DNA from: Narthecium ossifragum
Lineage: Eukaryota; Streptophyta; Magnoliopsida; Dioscoreales; Nartheciaceae
DNA length: 64,000 nt
NCBI GenBank assembly: GCA_963920575.1
Contig: OY986971.1
Location: forward strand, 15,738,492-15,802,491
Direction: 5' to 3'
This document shows positions 44,343-55,526 of this stretch, piece by piece. The notes beneath the pieces were generated by a model. The model worked only from the letters and a program-made list of their open reading frames with translations. It had not been told where the DNA came from and made no database searches. How positions within the stretch are numbered: position 1 is the first letter of the stretch; each line of letters begins with the position of its first letter. The position numbers were made by a program, and so were the translations under genes.

Positions 44343-47300
44343 CTGTATAAATGCAATTTTTCTTCTATATTTCTAAGTTTGTAATTTATGTTTTCAGAAC
44401 TTAGAGTAGAGGTGCAAATGATTTTATAGGTGGGTAGGTGCCAACCTAGTTGGGATGTGCCCATCCTATTGTGATGTAATACCTCCTCTAAATATGCAAT
44501 GTATTTGAAAAGCAATGTTGGGAATAAAGAAAGTTTTCTACAAATTTTCTGTATTTTTTTCTGATTTTTTCTGATTTTTTATGAATTTTTTAAGTATTTA
44601 AAATATAACATAAATAATTTAAAAAATATAAAAAAATCGGGCCGGGTTCTTAGGCCCGGCCCTAAACCCGCCCCCGGCCCGGTCCAGAACCGGGCAGGGC
44701 TTAAAGAGGGCCCGGGCCTGGTGGCGGTGCTACCAACCCGGACCCGGCCCGGCCTGGGCCCGTTAGGCTAAAGGGCAGGGCCGGGCATGTGGTAAAGCCC
44801 GGCCCGGGCCCGGGCCGGACCCGGGCGGGCTTTTTGTCCACCCTTACCCATTCGGACCGGGACACGAGGGGGGTGTTCCTACATCTACTAACAGCCACTG
44901 GCGGAAATAGTTACAACAAGCAGTCAGAAAACAGAAGTAAATCTAACTACTAGTATTACAAAACTGTACATACAACAAAGTTACATTAAGATTTACATAA
45001 ACCAGTTCTCATGTACAAAAGATGTTATAAGACTAAAAGGATTACATCAACAGAGGTCTCCCGGAAGGCACAGCAGAAGCCATCTTGGCCCTCAAACATG
45101 CCCTGATATCATCGCGCCACCGCAGGACGAGCAACTAGGGCCCACCGAAGAAGAGCTGGTACCTGCACCCGCAAACGCCGCCCGGGTAGGAGTGAGTACT
45201 AAGCTCAGTAGGGTTCTACTCTACGACACACACATGGAAGGGGAAACTGCAACTGAACTAACTCCATGCCAAGTACTGAGGCCTGCCAAGGACCCCATAA
45301 ATCCCGTCAATAACCCGAAGGGTACCTGTCCAAAGTACGTCCCTCCGACAACCACTGTTCAAGGGTGGACATTCTCCGACTTTCCCTGACACAGGGTGGA
45401 CATGACGATACCTATAGGACACCTCTCTCCAAGCGAGACCTCCACACTTGGCGGAACAATCGTGGTTATGACAACCAACTCTCAGCACTCCAAGCAACAG
45501 AGCTAACGCGACCTCTAAACTCCAACTCAAAAGCTAAGGCTTGCCAGGGAGCCCACAAATCCCATCGATACCCTAGGGTTCCTGTCCATGTACCCCTCTT
45601 CCGCCAGAACAAGGAGAACCTCAGCACATGTAGGACACCCTTACCCATGCTCGATACAAGCATGACGACACATGTCAGGGTAACAACATGCACCTCTTAA
45701 CAAATGATACAGGAGTACTAGGGACAAACCCCAAACAACAATGCATGCTATGAACAATACACGTACAAGAGAAAGGCATGCAACAGTATAAACATGCAAC
45801 AATCAAGGGCATACCTCCGCCCTATTTATACTAAACATTCCCGAGGTTCATGACTCCCTCGGTTAACCACAAAGCGATAAAGGGCATACAGCCAGCCCAT
45901 TTATTCTTCACAATCCCGAGAGTCATCACACTCCCGGTTCAACCACAAAGCGATAACAAACAATAGTTTATGGCAATATCACTAAACATACCATTACAGC
46001 GGTAAACAAACTATCAAGGCAAGCCCCGCGGGCAAAACCACCAAAATCGCATTCTGGTGTACGTTGGATCAATCCAACACACTTGGATCGATCCAACTTA
46101 GAAAAACCAAGAAACCCAGTCTCTGCTACCCTCAGACACTATTCTTGGAAAACACTGGATCGATCCAAACTTACCCATGGATTGATCCGACTTGCCCTCA
46201 GTGAACAGACCATCTTGGGTGCAACCTGGATCGATCCTAAATCCAACAGCATCCAACGGCTCGATTACCGGGAAAATGCTAATCAAAACCACTAAAAATA
46301 GTCCATAAAACACCATCAGTCAGCTTTGGGATCGATTCGAAACATTTGGATCGATCTGGAAAATATTGGATCGATCTGGAACATTTGGATCAATCCAAAC
46401 AGCTTCATACCAGCTTCAGATCAGTCTCGTCGCAGGCCACGAGAAAACTTACCACAATACGTAGAAAAATTGGAAAAATATGAAATAAGCTGGAATGGAA
46501 AGATAACTCAGACATCTAGAACTCTTCTGTTCATCATAACCCAAGAACATGCATGTACAAACCGAAAAACGCACCATACAACGGTTGTTCCTCAAGAACA
46601 GAGAAACCGAAAAATCCGAGTCTAATCATGCTCAAATCCTAGTAAAATCTCAACCAAAGCTTATGAAACTTAAACCAAAAATTATACTAAGCAAGAGGAA
46701 GCCAACCACACAAAGAACAGCAAGATTAAACGGCTAGATTAAGAGAAACCCATTAAACAACTCATGTAGGTAGAACACCTACCGAAAACGCAATCCTCGG
46801 CTGATTCCCCTCAAACCGGTCACCAACAGAGCTTCAAAGCACACCAGAGATCTTCTTCACGCCGCCACGGTTCCAACGAGCCTTGGAACGCCCAAAATGG
46901 TGGCCGGAGGAGGGAGAACGGTGGAGAAGAAGGTTCAGCCAGAAACAGGGGAAGCAGAACCGCGCAAGAAGAAAAAAGAAGAAGAAGAGAAGGAGAAGAG
47001 GAAGAAGAAGAAGAAGGAAAGGGAAGGGGAAAGGCAGGGAAAGAGGGGAAAAGGGGGAGCAAAGGAGAGAAAGTCTCCTCTCCCTTGACAGCGGAGAGCG
47101 ACGGCTACGACGGTCGTCCTCTCAAGGAAGAAAGACGCCGACATGCTACAGTATCCGGATCGATCCAAGACTAAGTCGGATCGATCCAAGACCTAGCTTT
47201 ATCGATCCAACACTAGCTTGGATCGATCCACAAGTAAAAAAAAAACCCTAAACGGATCTAGTCAAACTAAAATCATCAATCAGAGGTTGTGTGCGCACAC

Positions 47301-47939
47301 GGGTGAGAAATAAATCGACAAGACGCAATTTACCAAATTGCTCTTGTGGTCAACAATGAGCTACAGGAATAGAGGGACAGGTCCTCACACTTCCATAGGT
47401 GTAAGATCGATCCATTGATATCAAAATCTTCAATTTCTTGCTACGCCCGAGGAAGATCGATCCTTTGATAGAAGCATGATCGATCCTTCTCAGTAGGATG
47501 GATAGTAGGATGGATCCTTCGATAGGAGAAAGATCGATCCTTCTCCTCGACGATTTCCTCGATATTCTCGAGTGAAAGGAGGATCGATCTTTCTGTGATC
47601 ATCTGAAAAGTATGCGCTCTGTCAGGTCTGTCTGCATAAAAGGATCGATCCTTTTAGGGAAAATGATCGATCTTTCTTTCCTGAGTATTTACTGCTTTGC
47701 CATCCAGACTGCGCCATTGGTACTAAAATTGTTGTAACTTCCTCTAGAAAATATAATCTGGGTCTTCATGAGATGGTACAGTTTTGGTGTTAAAGACCTA
47801 TTTTTGCTTCAATTTCCTGCTTAATATAAATAACTTTGTGTAGCAACATATACAGACGAAATCATCTACATAAATTATGAAAACTCAACAAATAAGCTGC
47901 TCTCAGTCATGTTTAGAGTGCAATTTCATGCACTCATCA

Positions 47940-49160
47940 CACCCCCCAACCAGCTTATTGCTAGTCGCTAGCAATTCAAAGCGCATAAGATATAATTACG
48001 CACACCAGCGGTCTAAGGCTGTAGACATGCATGACAAAAATTCTACCTTATCAGGTCAATAGTGTTTTATACAGTACAGAGCAAAAAAACTTCTTATACT
48101 CATACACATACTACCAACATATGAAATCAACTTCTACACATCAAACATGCTAATCACCATCCAGAAAAACACATGTGATGTGACAAATAAATGTTACGTA
48201 CAGAAGCAACTTCTACCCACCATTAGTCCAAACACACTACTATCTTCATGACCAATCATCCAACCCTCGTACTTTAAGTACAACATGCTCTTTCTTTTTC
48301 TCTGTTTTTTTTCAACTATCAGACACTTTGCCTTTTTACGCGAGTACTCTCCGCTTCTTGAGGCACAAAGACCCGGTTACTTAGCAAAACACTTAATAGT
48401 TTATTATTATTATTATTATTTTATTATCATCAGTGATTCTACCTTTTTACATGAGCTCCCTGCTTCATGAGATAAGAACACCCGGTTACTCAGTAGATCA
48501 TCTAATAGTTGTTTAGGCACAGCTTGATCAAGCTCCAAAACTTTTTTTTCTCTCTCTGCATGCAATCCTCAACACTAGCTAATGCTGAAATCATGGTCTA
48601 GATAGACATGAGCATGCTCATTCCTCTGGTGAGTATAATTGCCACTGCACATCAAGTGTTCATGTGTGAATCACATGATATTCTACCTTCAGGTTATCAC
48701 GCATGCAATCAATGTATAGGCCAATCCATCTGAAAGCAATATGTATAATAAGCATAAAAATTTCAGCTCATGTATGATCTCTAGTAACATACTCAATTCA
48801 ACACTATTAAACTCAATAAGGTAGCATGCATGAGATCATGTATGCCTACACCCCCCAACCTGAAATTCACATTGTCCTCAATGTGTGCTAATCATGTAAA
48901 TAAGCAGAAGGATGTTGGCTGAATGTTCATATATAGCATAAATAAGAATAGGAAATCGAAATAGGACCGAGGCCACCTGACAGAATATCTAAAATCTTGC
49001 ACAGGGCTCCTCATTGTGGCCGAATTTCAAAAGCAAGGCAGACGGTGGTCCAATCATCCTAAAAAACATAACATAGCAAAAAAAAGCAAATTAGAACGAA
49101 AATAAATAAACTAAAACAACCTAACCTAATCAAAAAGGGAAATGATAGATAGTAGAAAGA
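47940..49160 (-). other. Non-coding 3' region of element 4-
   Basis: Same order as element 3. Module 1: CACATTG 48868-48874 with CAATGTG 48879-48885 and the C-run 48851-48856. Motif pair: 48331-48382 and 48440-48493. Module 2: ATTGCTAG 47957-47964 with CTAGCAAT 47968-47975 and the polypurine tract complement 47940-47950 against the LTR. A TTATTATTA microsatellite lies at 48400-48424. No gene. Confidence 0.8.
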
Positions 49161-50104
49161 TCATCCCTCATAGACAGGGTCTACGAGAGGAACATGATCC
49201 TCATAAGTGGACGCCTTCTCTGGGATTGGCTTCAGTCGCTATCCATTGGCCTTGAATAGCCTCCCATCCTTCGGGTCTTCAATCTCCACAGCCCCATCCT
49301 CAAATATTCTGCTAATGGTGAAGGGGCATGTCCAGCGTGATCTCAGCTTCCCAGGATGTAAGTGTAGTCGCGCGTCATACGGGTAGACTAGCTGCCCTTC
49401 TTGAAACGTTTTCCTCAGGATCCGCTTGTCGTGGTAGGCCTTTGTTTTTGCCCTGAATATCATGGAACTTTCATAACCATCATTCCTGAGTTCCTCCAGC
49501 TCAGACAGCTGGAGTTTCCGTGCCTGACCTTCAGCATCCAAAGTTAAATTTAGTGACTTAATAGCCCAATATGTCTTATGTTCTAACTCAACTGGAAGAT
49601 GACATGGTTTTCCATAAACTAAGTGAAATGGCGACATCCCCATGGTAGTCTTGTAGGCAGTACGATATGCCCACAACACGTCTGATAGCCTCAAGGACCA
49701 GTCTTTTCGGTTAGGGCTCACTGTCTTTTCCAGGATTTGCTTTATCTCTCTATTGGCTAATTCAGCTTGGCCATTCGTCTGTGGATGATAAGCAGTGGAA
49801 ACATTATGTGTGACTCCATACCTGTGCATCAAAGCCTCAAAAGAGTGGTTACAAAAATGCGATCCTTGGTCACTAATAATAACTCTAGGAGTACCAAATC
49901 TAGACAAAACATGCTCTTTAAGAAACTTAATGACAATGGAATGATCATTATTCCTACATGCAATAGCCTCCACCCACATAGACACGTACTCCACAACCAA
50001 CAATATATATAAATAGTCAAAAGAAGACGGAAAGGGTCCCATAAAGTCTATAACCCAACAATCAAAAATCTCTACAGCTTGAATGGGGTTCAAAGGCATC
50101 ATAT
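49161..50104 (-). pseudogene. pol: Element 4- integrase (5'-truncated)
   Basis: Minus-strand frame of about 290 codons from [15 protein letters not shown] to a TAG at 49239-49241, in frame with the expected end VDPVYEG at 49161. The catalytic triad is complete: Asp in VIDFMGPF, Asp in IISDQGSHF and Glu in NGQAELAN, spaced D-x35-[16 protein letters not shown] and [12 protein letters not shown] follow. Everything upstream (zinc finger, RNase H, transcriptase, gag) is missing, because the sequence switches to a receptor-kinase fragment at about 50105. Related to element 3 at high identity. Confidence 0.9.
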
Positions 50105-50478
50105 GAACGTCAGATTCATGCAACCGGCGATCTCACCCGGGATAGGACCGGTGATCCGATTCGATCTGAGATCCAAGAAGCTTAAATTTTTTAGACTTCC
50201 AATCTCGGCCGGGATCGTTCTGATAATCTGCTTCCCACTAGCTCTGTACCGAATTAGAGCTGAGGAATTGTCGATCTCTGGTGTGATCTCGCCGGATAAA
50301 TCGTTGCCCACCAGCAACAGCTTGCTGAGCCTTGAAAGCTGGAAGACACCCTTTGGATGAGCCCAGTGAGTCGCCCAAGTTCCGGTGGAATGGTGCTGGA
50401 GAGCTGGTTGTTGTCGAGCTCAAGGTCGGTGAGGTTACTGCACGATGCTAGCTCGACGGGGATTGAGTCGAAGACCTA
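50105..50478 (-). pseudogene. Captured fragment of an LRR receptor-like kinase gene
   Basis: On the minus strand two blocks of leucine-rich repeats are readable: SNLTDLELDNNQLSSTIPPEL (split here by frame use; about 50475-50365), then LSKLLLVGNDLSGEI, IRYRASGKQII, GSLKNLSFLDLRSNRITG and [11 protein letters not shown] (50330-50105). They fit the LxxLxLxxNxLxGxIP consensus and resemble the ectodomain of subfamily XI receptor kinases of the RGI/RCH type. Between the blocks several repeats are missing and the frame shifts, so this is an internally deleted piece. No kinase, signal peptide or start is present. It is the only host-gene sequence I recognise. Confidence 0.8.
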
Positions 50479-50693
50479 GTTCAATGGGCAAAACCGCCAA
50501 CTAAACGGGGCAAAACTGGTCAAACGAGGTCACGTGCTATTTAGCCGGTTTGCCGTCAGCCCGGTTAACGGCGTTTGAGATTTGGGTGTAAAACGACCAC
50601 ATTGATAAATTGTGGGTGCGTTTTGTCACGTTTTAAAGTATAGGGGGTAAATTGACATATTGTCAAACTATAGGGGAGTAAAATGTTATTAAC
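50479..50693. other. Unclassified segment, possible Mutator-like transposon end
   Basis: Follows the LRR fragment and ends with ATGTTATTAACCCT just before element 4+ begins. Read inward from 50693 it starts AGGGTTAATAACATTTTACT and holds the palindrome TTGACATATTGTCAA. Such ends resemble plant Mutator-like terminal repeats, and a gene fragment inside would fit a Pack-MULE. The matching opposite end and target duplication are not visible. Confidence 0.35.
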
Positions 50694-52901
50694 CCTAAAT
50701 TCTATTATCCTGTTGATTTCTTAGTCTTGGATACTCAGGCTGTAGTAACTGCTGATTCTAGAATTCGTATTATTTTAGGTAGACCATTTCTTGCTACTGC
50801 TAATGCTATAATTAATTGCAGGAATGGCTTAATGAAGTTAACTTTTGAAAATATGACTTTCAAAATTAATGTTTTTAATGTTGCTAAGCAGCCTGATGAG
50901 GATGATGAATGCCAGCAGACTTACCAGATTGATTTGCTCACTGAAGAGGAGTTTGCTACAATTTAAATTAATTTTCTTGAATTAGATTTGGATGAAAATG
51001 TTGATGTTGATGGTATGTGCAAAAATTTGAAACATTGTTCTTTTGCAGGTTTATGGAATCCAATGTTTGAAGAACTGCCAGAGAGAGGACAACCACCAAC
51101 GCCATCAGCAGTAGAGCCGCCCAAGCTGGACCTAAAGTCGCTTCCTCAAAGATTAAAGCATGCCTATCTTGATAAACTGACTTCTGCACCTATTGTCCAA
51201 CCACCTGATTGGAGCCTTCCATTTGAATTGATGTGTGATGCAAGTGATTTTCCTGTAGGAGCTGTTTTAGGGCAGCGAAAAGATGGTAAATCTCATGTTA
51301 TTCATTATGCTAGCCGAACCTTGAATAATGCAGAGATGAATTATTCTACCACTGAGAAAGAACTATTGGCTATAGTCTTTGCATTAGACAAGTTATGTGC
51401 TTATTTGATTGGTTTTCCTATCACTATTTTCACTGATCATGCCGCGCTTAAGTATCTTCTCACCAAGAAGGATGCTAAAGCGCGCCTAATTCGTTGGATA
51501 TTAATTTTACAGGAATTTGATATCTCTATAAAAGACAAAAAGGGCGTGGAGAACATTATCGCTGATCACCTATCGAGGTTGATCGTAGACGTAATGGAAA
51601 ATGAGCCACCGATCATGGATGACTTCCCTGATGAGCAACTCTTTTCAGGAGCACGACTGCCCTGGTATGCGCACATTGTCAATTATTTGGCGACATGTGA
51701 GATCCCTTCCTTTTGGAGTGCGCAGGATAAGCATAGATTCTTTGTTGAGGCAAAGAAATTTTATTGGGATGATCCTTGTCTGTTTAAGTATTGTCCTGAC
51801 CATATCATGCGTCGCTATGTTCCTGATTATGAAATAGAAAGCATCATTACATTCCGTCACTCTTATGCATGTGGAGGCCATTTTTTGATGAAAAAGACTG
51901 CTATTAAAATTCTTCAATGTGGTTTTTACTGGGCTACTATGTTTCGTGATGTTAACATTTTCTACAGATCCCATGATAGATGCCTAACATTATGAGCTTT
52001 ATCTAAGAGATATATGATGCCTTTGAATCCCATTCAAGCCGTAGAGATTTTTGATTGCTGGGGTATAGACTTTATGGGACCCTTTCCTTCTTCTTTTGGT
52101 TATTTATATATATTGTTGGATATGGAATACGTGTCTAAGTGAGTGCAGGCTAGTTCATGTAGGAATAATGATCATTCCACTGTCATCAAGCTTCTTAAAG
52201 AGCATGTTTTGTCTAGATTTGGTACTCCTAGGGTCATTATTAGTGACCAAGGATCGCATTTTTGTAACTGCTCTTTTTAGGCCTTGATGCGTAGGTATGG
52301 AGTCACACATAAGGTTTCCACTGCTTATCATCCACAGACGAATGGCCAAGCTGAACTAGCCAACAGGGAGATCAAGCAAATCTTAGAGAAGACAGTGAGC
52401 CTCAACCGAAAAGACTGGTCCTTGAGGTTATCAGATGCATTGTGGGCCTATCACACTGCCTACAAGACTACCCTGGGGATGTCGTCATTTCACCTAGTTT
52501 ATGGAAAACCATGTCATATTCTAGTTGAGTTAGAACATAAGGCATATTGGGCTATTAAGTCACTAAATTTTATTGTGGATGGTACAGGTCAGGAACGAAA
52601 ACTTCAGCTGTTTGAGCTGGAGGAACTCAGGAATGATGCTTATGAGAGTTCTCGGATCTTCAAGGCAAAGACAAAGGCCTACCATGACAAGAAGATCCTA
52701 CAGAAGACGTTTCAAGTAGGATAACAAATTTATCTGTATGACGCACGACTGCATCTCCATCTTGGGAAGTTGCGATCACGCTGGACAGGCCCCTTTACTG
52801 TTAGCCGAGTATTTGAGTATGGGGTTGTGGAAGTTGAAGAACCAAAGGATGGGAGGCTGTTTAAGGTTAATGGACAACGCTTGAAGCCGATTCCAGAGAA
52901 A
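50694..52901 (+). pseudogene. pol: Element 4+ pol: protease end, RNase H, integrase; transcriptase deleted
   Basis: Starts within protease (YYPVDFLVLDTQAVV, IILGRPFLATANAIINC) and continues to a stop at 50964, then LDLDENVDVDGMCKNL and LPQRLKHAYL. At about 51170 the sequence jumps from HAYL to DKLTSAPIV. Compared with element 3, about 1.07 kb with the whole reverse transcriptase is missing, and 3 bp (TTG) are shared at the junction. RNase H ([25 protein letters not shown]) and integrase (first zinc His changed to Arg in [37 protein letters not shown]) follow. Stops lie at about 51993, 52142, 52279 and 52723. Decayed copy of the element 3/4 family on the plus strand. Confidence 0.9.
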
Positions 52902-53023
52902 GGTGACCTACTGGGAAGTTTTCCCAGATTTCTGCGGTGAGCCAAAAGCGGACAATATTGTGTCGGGTGGGGCCCTCGGGTGGATCCTGGTCGGACCGGG
53001 AGCCCAAGGGCCGGGGCGTTACA
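52902..53023 (+). mobile_element. Second Cassandra-like LTR 3' fragment
   Basis: Begins GGTGACCTACTGGGAAG, matching the end of the 5S-derived module (box C side). It continues with GAGCCAAAAGCGGACAATAT as at 6119-6138 and ends GGGGCGTTACA at 53023. It interrupts the integrase tail of element 4+ together with the next entry. Confidence 0.6.
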
Positions 53024-54277
53024 GTAATACTATACTACTAAACATGTCAGAAAGCTGTACACAAAACCATCATGGCCAGCCCCGCGGGCAAAACAACTAA
53101 AACCGCATGTATATGAAGCCCCGAGGGCAAAACAGCTAAAACTGCATGTATACGAAGCTCCGAGGGCAAAACAGCCTCAAACAGGCGATTTGGTGTAAGT
53201 TGGATCGATCCAACACCTTTGGATCGATCCGACTTGCCTTTGGATCGATCCGACTTGCCCTCGGATCGATCCAACTTGTCCTTGGATCGATCTGACTCAC
53301 CCTGGGATTGATCCAACTCACCCTTGGATCGATCCGACTAGGAAAACTAAGAAAACAATCGAGGTCGATCGATCCAACTCGGCCTTCGGATCGATCCGAC
53401 TAACCTTGGGATCGATCCAACTATCCCTTGGATCGATCCGGCTAAGAAAAACCAAGGAAAGCCGCGCAGTGCCACCCTCAGGCACTGTTCCTGGGACAAG
53501 TTGGATTGATCCAACTAGCACCTTGGATCGATCCGACTCCTACTAACGAACTGGCCGTCTTGAGTGCACCTCGGATCAATCCAACACCTTTGGATCGATC
53601 CCACCCGGCCCTACGGCCAGCTTCCGACCGCGATCACGACCGAAAAACTAAGCCAAACTTCCCCAAACTTGGTGAGTTGGTAGAGGCGATGCTCACGAAG
53701 CTACCCAAGGCTTCAAAAGCGGAAAACATCACCTATACATGGAGATCTACACAAAATACATCCAAAGTCCAGCGAAATCAACGGAAAACACGAGAAAACC
53801 TAACTATGCACAAGAACTGCTTCAATCCACGAAGCAACGCCTTGGATCTTCCTATCCCCTTCCAAGATATCACCGAAAACGAGCTCAGACGCGGCGAGAT
53901 CGGAAAGAAGAGAAAAAGGAGGTACGGCGTCTGCTCTTATACAGACGTCTCAGTGCGAGTCGGTTCGATCCGACCTCCACCTCGGATCGATCCGAGCTCC
54001 ACTGACGGCCTCCATTCCCTAGTGCGAGTCGGATCGATCCGAAGTAGAGTTCGGATCGATCCAACCTGTGCTGGGAAGGAAAATTGGGCTCAATTCAAGC
54101 CCAATTCCGGATCTTTCGATTCCGAGGTCCACCTAACCATCCTATTCAAACACATACATCAAAACAAGGCCTGTGTGTGCACACGCGGGTGTGAAACAAA
54201 CCAACAAAGCGCAATTTTACCAAATTAACTTTACGGTCAACAACGAGCCACAGGAATAGAGGAACGGGTCCTCACAC
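53024..54277 (-). repeat. Truncated chromovirus LTR (D)
   Basis: The plus-strand end ACGGGTCCTCACA (54277) is the reverse complement of a chromovirus LTR start. The body aligns with solo LTR C (AGCCCCGCGGGCAAAAC in both) but stops at 53024. It holds a dense array of GGATCGATCC palindromes (53195-53620) and a second group (53960-54065). TATAAGAG on the minus strand (about 53936-53943) follows the second group. The element 4+ integrase tail resumes at 54278 (CACCGTTTCTC). Confidence 0.82.
53195..53430. repeat. About 20-bp periodic array of GGATCGATCC palindromes
   Basis: Successive units such as TTGGATCGATCCGACTTGCC repeat roughly every 20-21 bp, about ten times, with alternation between ...CCAAC and ...CCGAC after the palindrome. 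Each unit is self-complementary around GATCGATC. Translation yields runs of Asp-Arg-Ser that are by-products, not a protein. Confidence 0.85.
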
Positions 54278-55526
54278 ACACCGTTTCTCTCATAGACCCT
54301 GTCTACGAGGGATGATCTTGTTCTTATTCATTATTTCTGTTTTACTTAGGTTAGTTTGCTTTAGTTGTTTGTTTTCGTTCTCATTTGCTTTTATTTATTT
54401 TTATGTTTCTTAGGATGCTTGGCCTTCCGTCTTCCTTGCTTGTGAAATTCGGCCACAATGAGGAGCCCTGTGCAAGATTTCAGATATTCTGTCAGGTGAC
54501 CTCGCTCCTATTTCGATTTCCTATTCTTATTTATGCTATATATGAACATTCTGCCAACACCCTTCTGCTTATTTACATGATTAGCACACATTTAGGACAA
54601 TGTGAATTTCAGGTTGGGGGTTGTAGGCATAAATGATCTCATGCATGCTACCTTATTGAGTTTAACAATGTTGAATTGAGTATGTTACTAGAGATTATAC
54701 ATGAGATGAAATGTTTATGCTTATTATACATGTTGCTTTCACATGGATTGGCCTATACATTGATTGCGGGCATGATAACCTGAAGGTAGAACATCATGTG
54801 AGTCACACACGAACACTTGATGTACAGTAGCAATTATACTCACCAGAGGAATGAGCATGCTATTGTCAATCTAGACCATAATTTCACCATTAACTAGTGT
54901 TGAGGATTGCATGCAGAAAAAAAAAAGAAAAAAAGAAAAAGTTCTATAGCTTGATCAAGCTGTGCCTAAATGATTATTAAGTGATCTACTAAGTAACCGG
55001 GTGTTCTTGCCTCAGGAATCGGGAAGCTCGCGTAAAAAGGTAGAACCACTAATAGCTAAAAAAGAAACTATTAAGTGTTTTGTTAAGTAACCGGGTCTCT
55101 GCGCCTCAAGAAGCGGAGAGTGCTCGCGTCAAAAGTCAAAATGTCTGATAGTTCAAAAGAAAGAAAGAAAAAAGCAAGTTGTAGTTTAAATGCGAGTGTT
55201 GGATGATTGGTCCGGAAGATAGTGGTGTGTTTGGACTAATGGTGGATAGAAGTTACTTTTGTACGTAACAATTATTTATCATGTCACATGTGTTCGTCTG
55301 GATGGTGATCAGCATGTTTGAAGTGTAGAAGTTAATTTCATATGTTGATAGTATGTGTATGAGTATAAGAGGTTTTTCATGCTCTGTAATATACATAACA
55401 CTATTGACCTGATAAGGTAGAATTTTTGTCATGCATGTCTATAGCCTTAGACAGTTGGTGTGCCTAATTATATTTTATGCGCTTTGAATTGTTAGAGACT
55501 AGCAATAAGCTGGTTGGGGGGGGGTG
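54278..55526 (+). other. Integrase tail end and non-coding 3' region of element 4+
   Basis: The codons for VDPVYEG end at 54315. Module 1: CACATTT (54587-54593, one mismatch) with CAATGTG (54598-54604), then GGTTGGGGG (54612-54620). Motif pair: 54991-55045 and 55085-55139. Module 2: ATTGTTAG (55488-55495) with CTAGCAAT (55499-55506; one G-U type pair) and the polypurine tract ending at 55526. No gene. Confidence 0.8.

Larger units (their letters stand above)
41503..44846 (+). mobile_element. hAT-superfamily DNA transposon
   Basis: Terminal inverted repeats TAGGGGTGGACAAAAGGCCC (left) and TAAGGGTGGACAAAAAGCCC (right, read inward) are flanked by the 8-bp target duplication CCCATTCG (41495-41502 and 44847-44854). 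Subterminal regions are dense in GGCCCGGC/CGGGTCCGG repeats at both ends, as in Ac-like hAT elements. The 3344-bp element encodes a BED-finger transposase in broken frames. It inserted in a solo chromovirus LTR. Confidence 0.95.
41473..47389 (-). mobile_element. Solo chromovirus LTR (C), split by a hAT transposon
   Basis: Plus-strand ends are TGTCGCGTCCCGGCCC (41473) and GGACAGGTCCTCACA (47389), the reverse complement of the chromovirus LTR start and end. No internal region is attached. Without the hAT element it is about 2.56 kb. The flanks share CTTC (41469-41472 and 47390-47393). The uninterrupted relative in element 5 (59244-59270) supports an empty site GATCCTTCCATRGGTG, so the duplication is 4 bp, or 5 bp with a lost base. 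Palindromes TTGGATCGATCCAA lie at 46063-46395 and 47150-47235, and a homopurine tract at 46965-47060. Confidence 0.85.
40605..47939 (-). repeat. 3' LTR of element 4-, split by a solo chromovirus LTR
   Basis: The minus-strand LTR starts TGATGAGTGCATGAAAT at 47939 and ends GCGACATCA at 40605. Parts 40605-41472 and 47390-47939 flank the inserted solo LTR. TATA is at 41389-41396 (TATTTATA, plus strand). Palindromes of the form AAGATCGATCC lie upstream of it (41460-41472 and 47400-47680). The 5-bp flank CCGGG is not repeated at 57136, so this LTR and the one at 55527 are not the two ends of one simple insertion. Confidence 0.85.

Noticed and set aside
53047..53521. Asp-Arg-Ser repeat proteins
   Set aside because: Translation of the GGATCGATCC array in several frames. 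No start context or conservation is visible.
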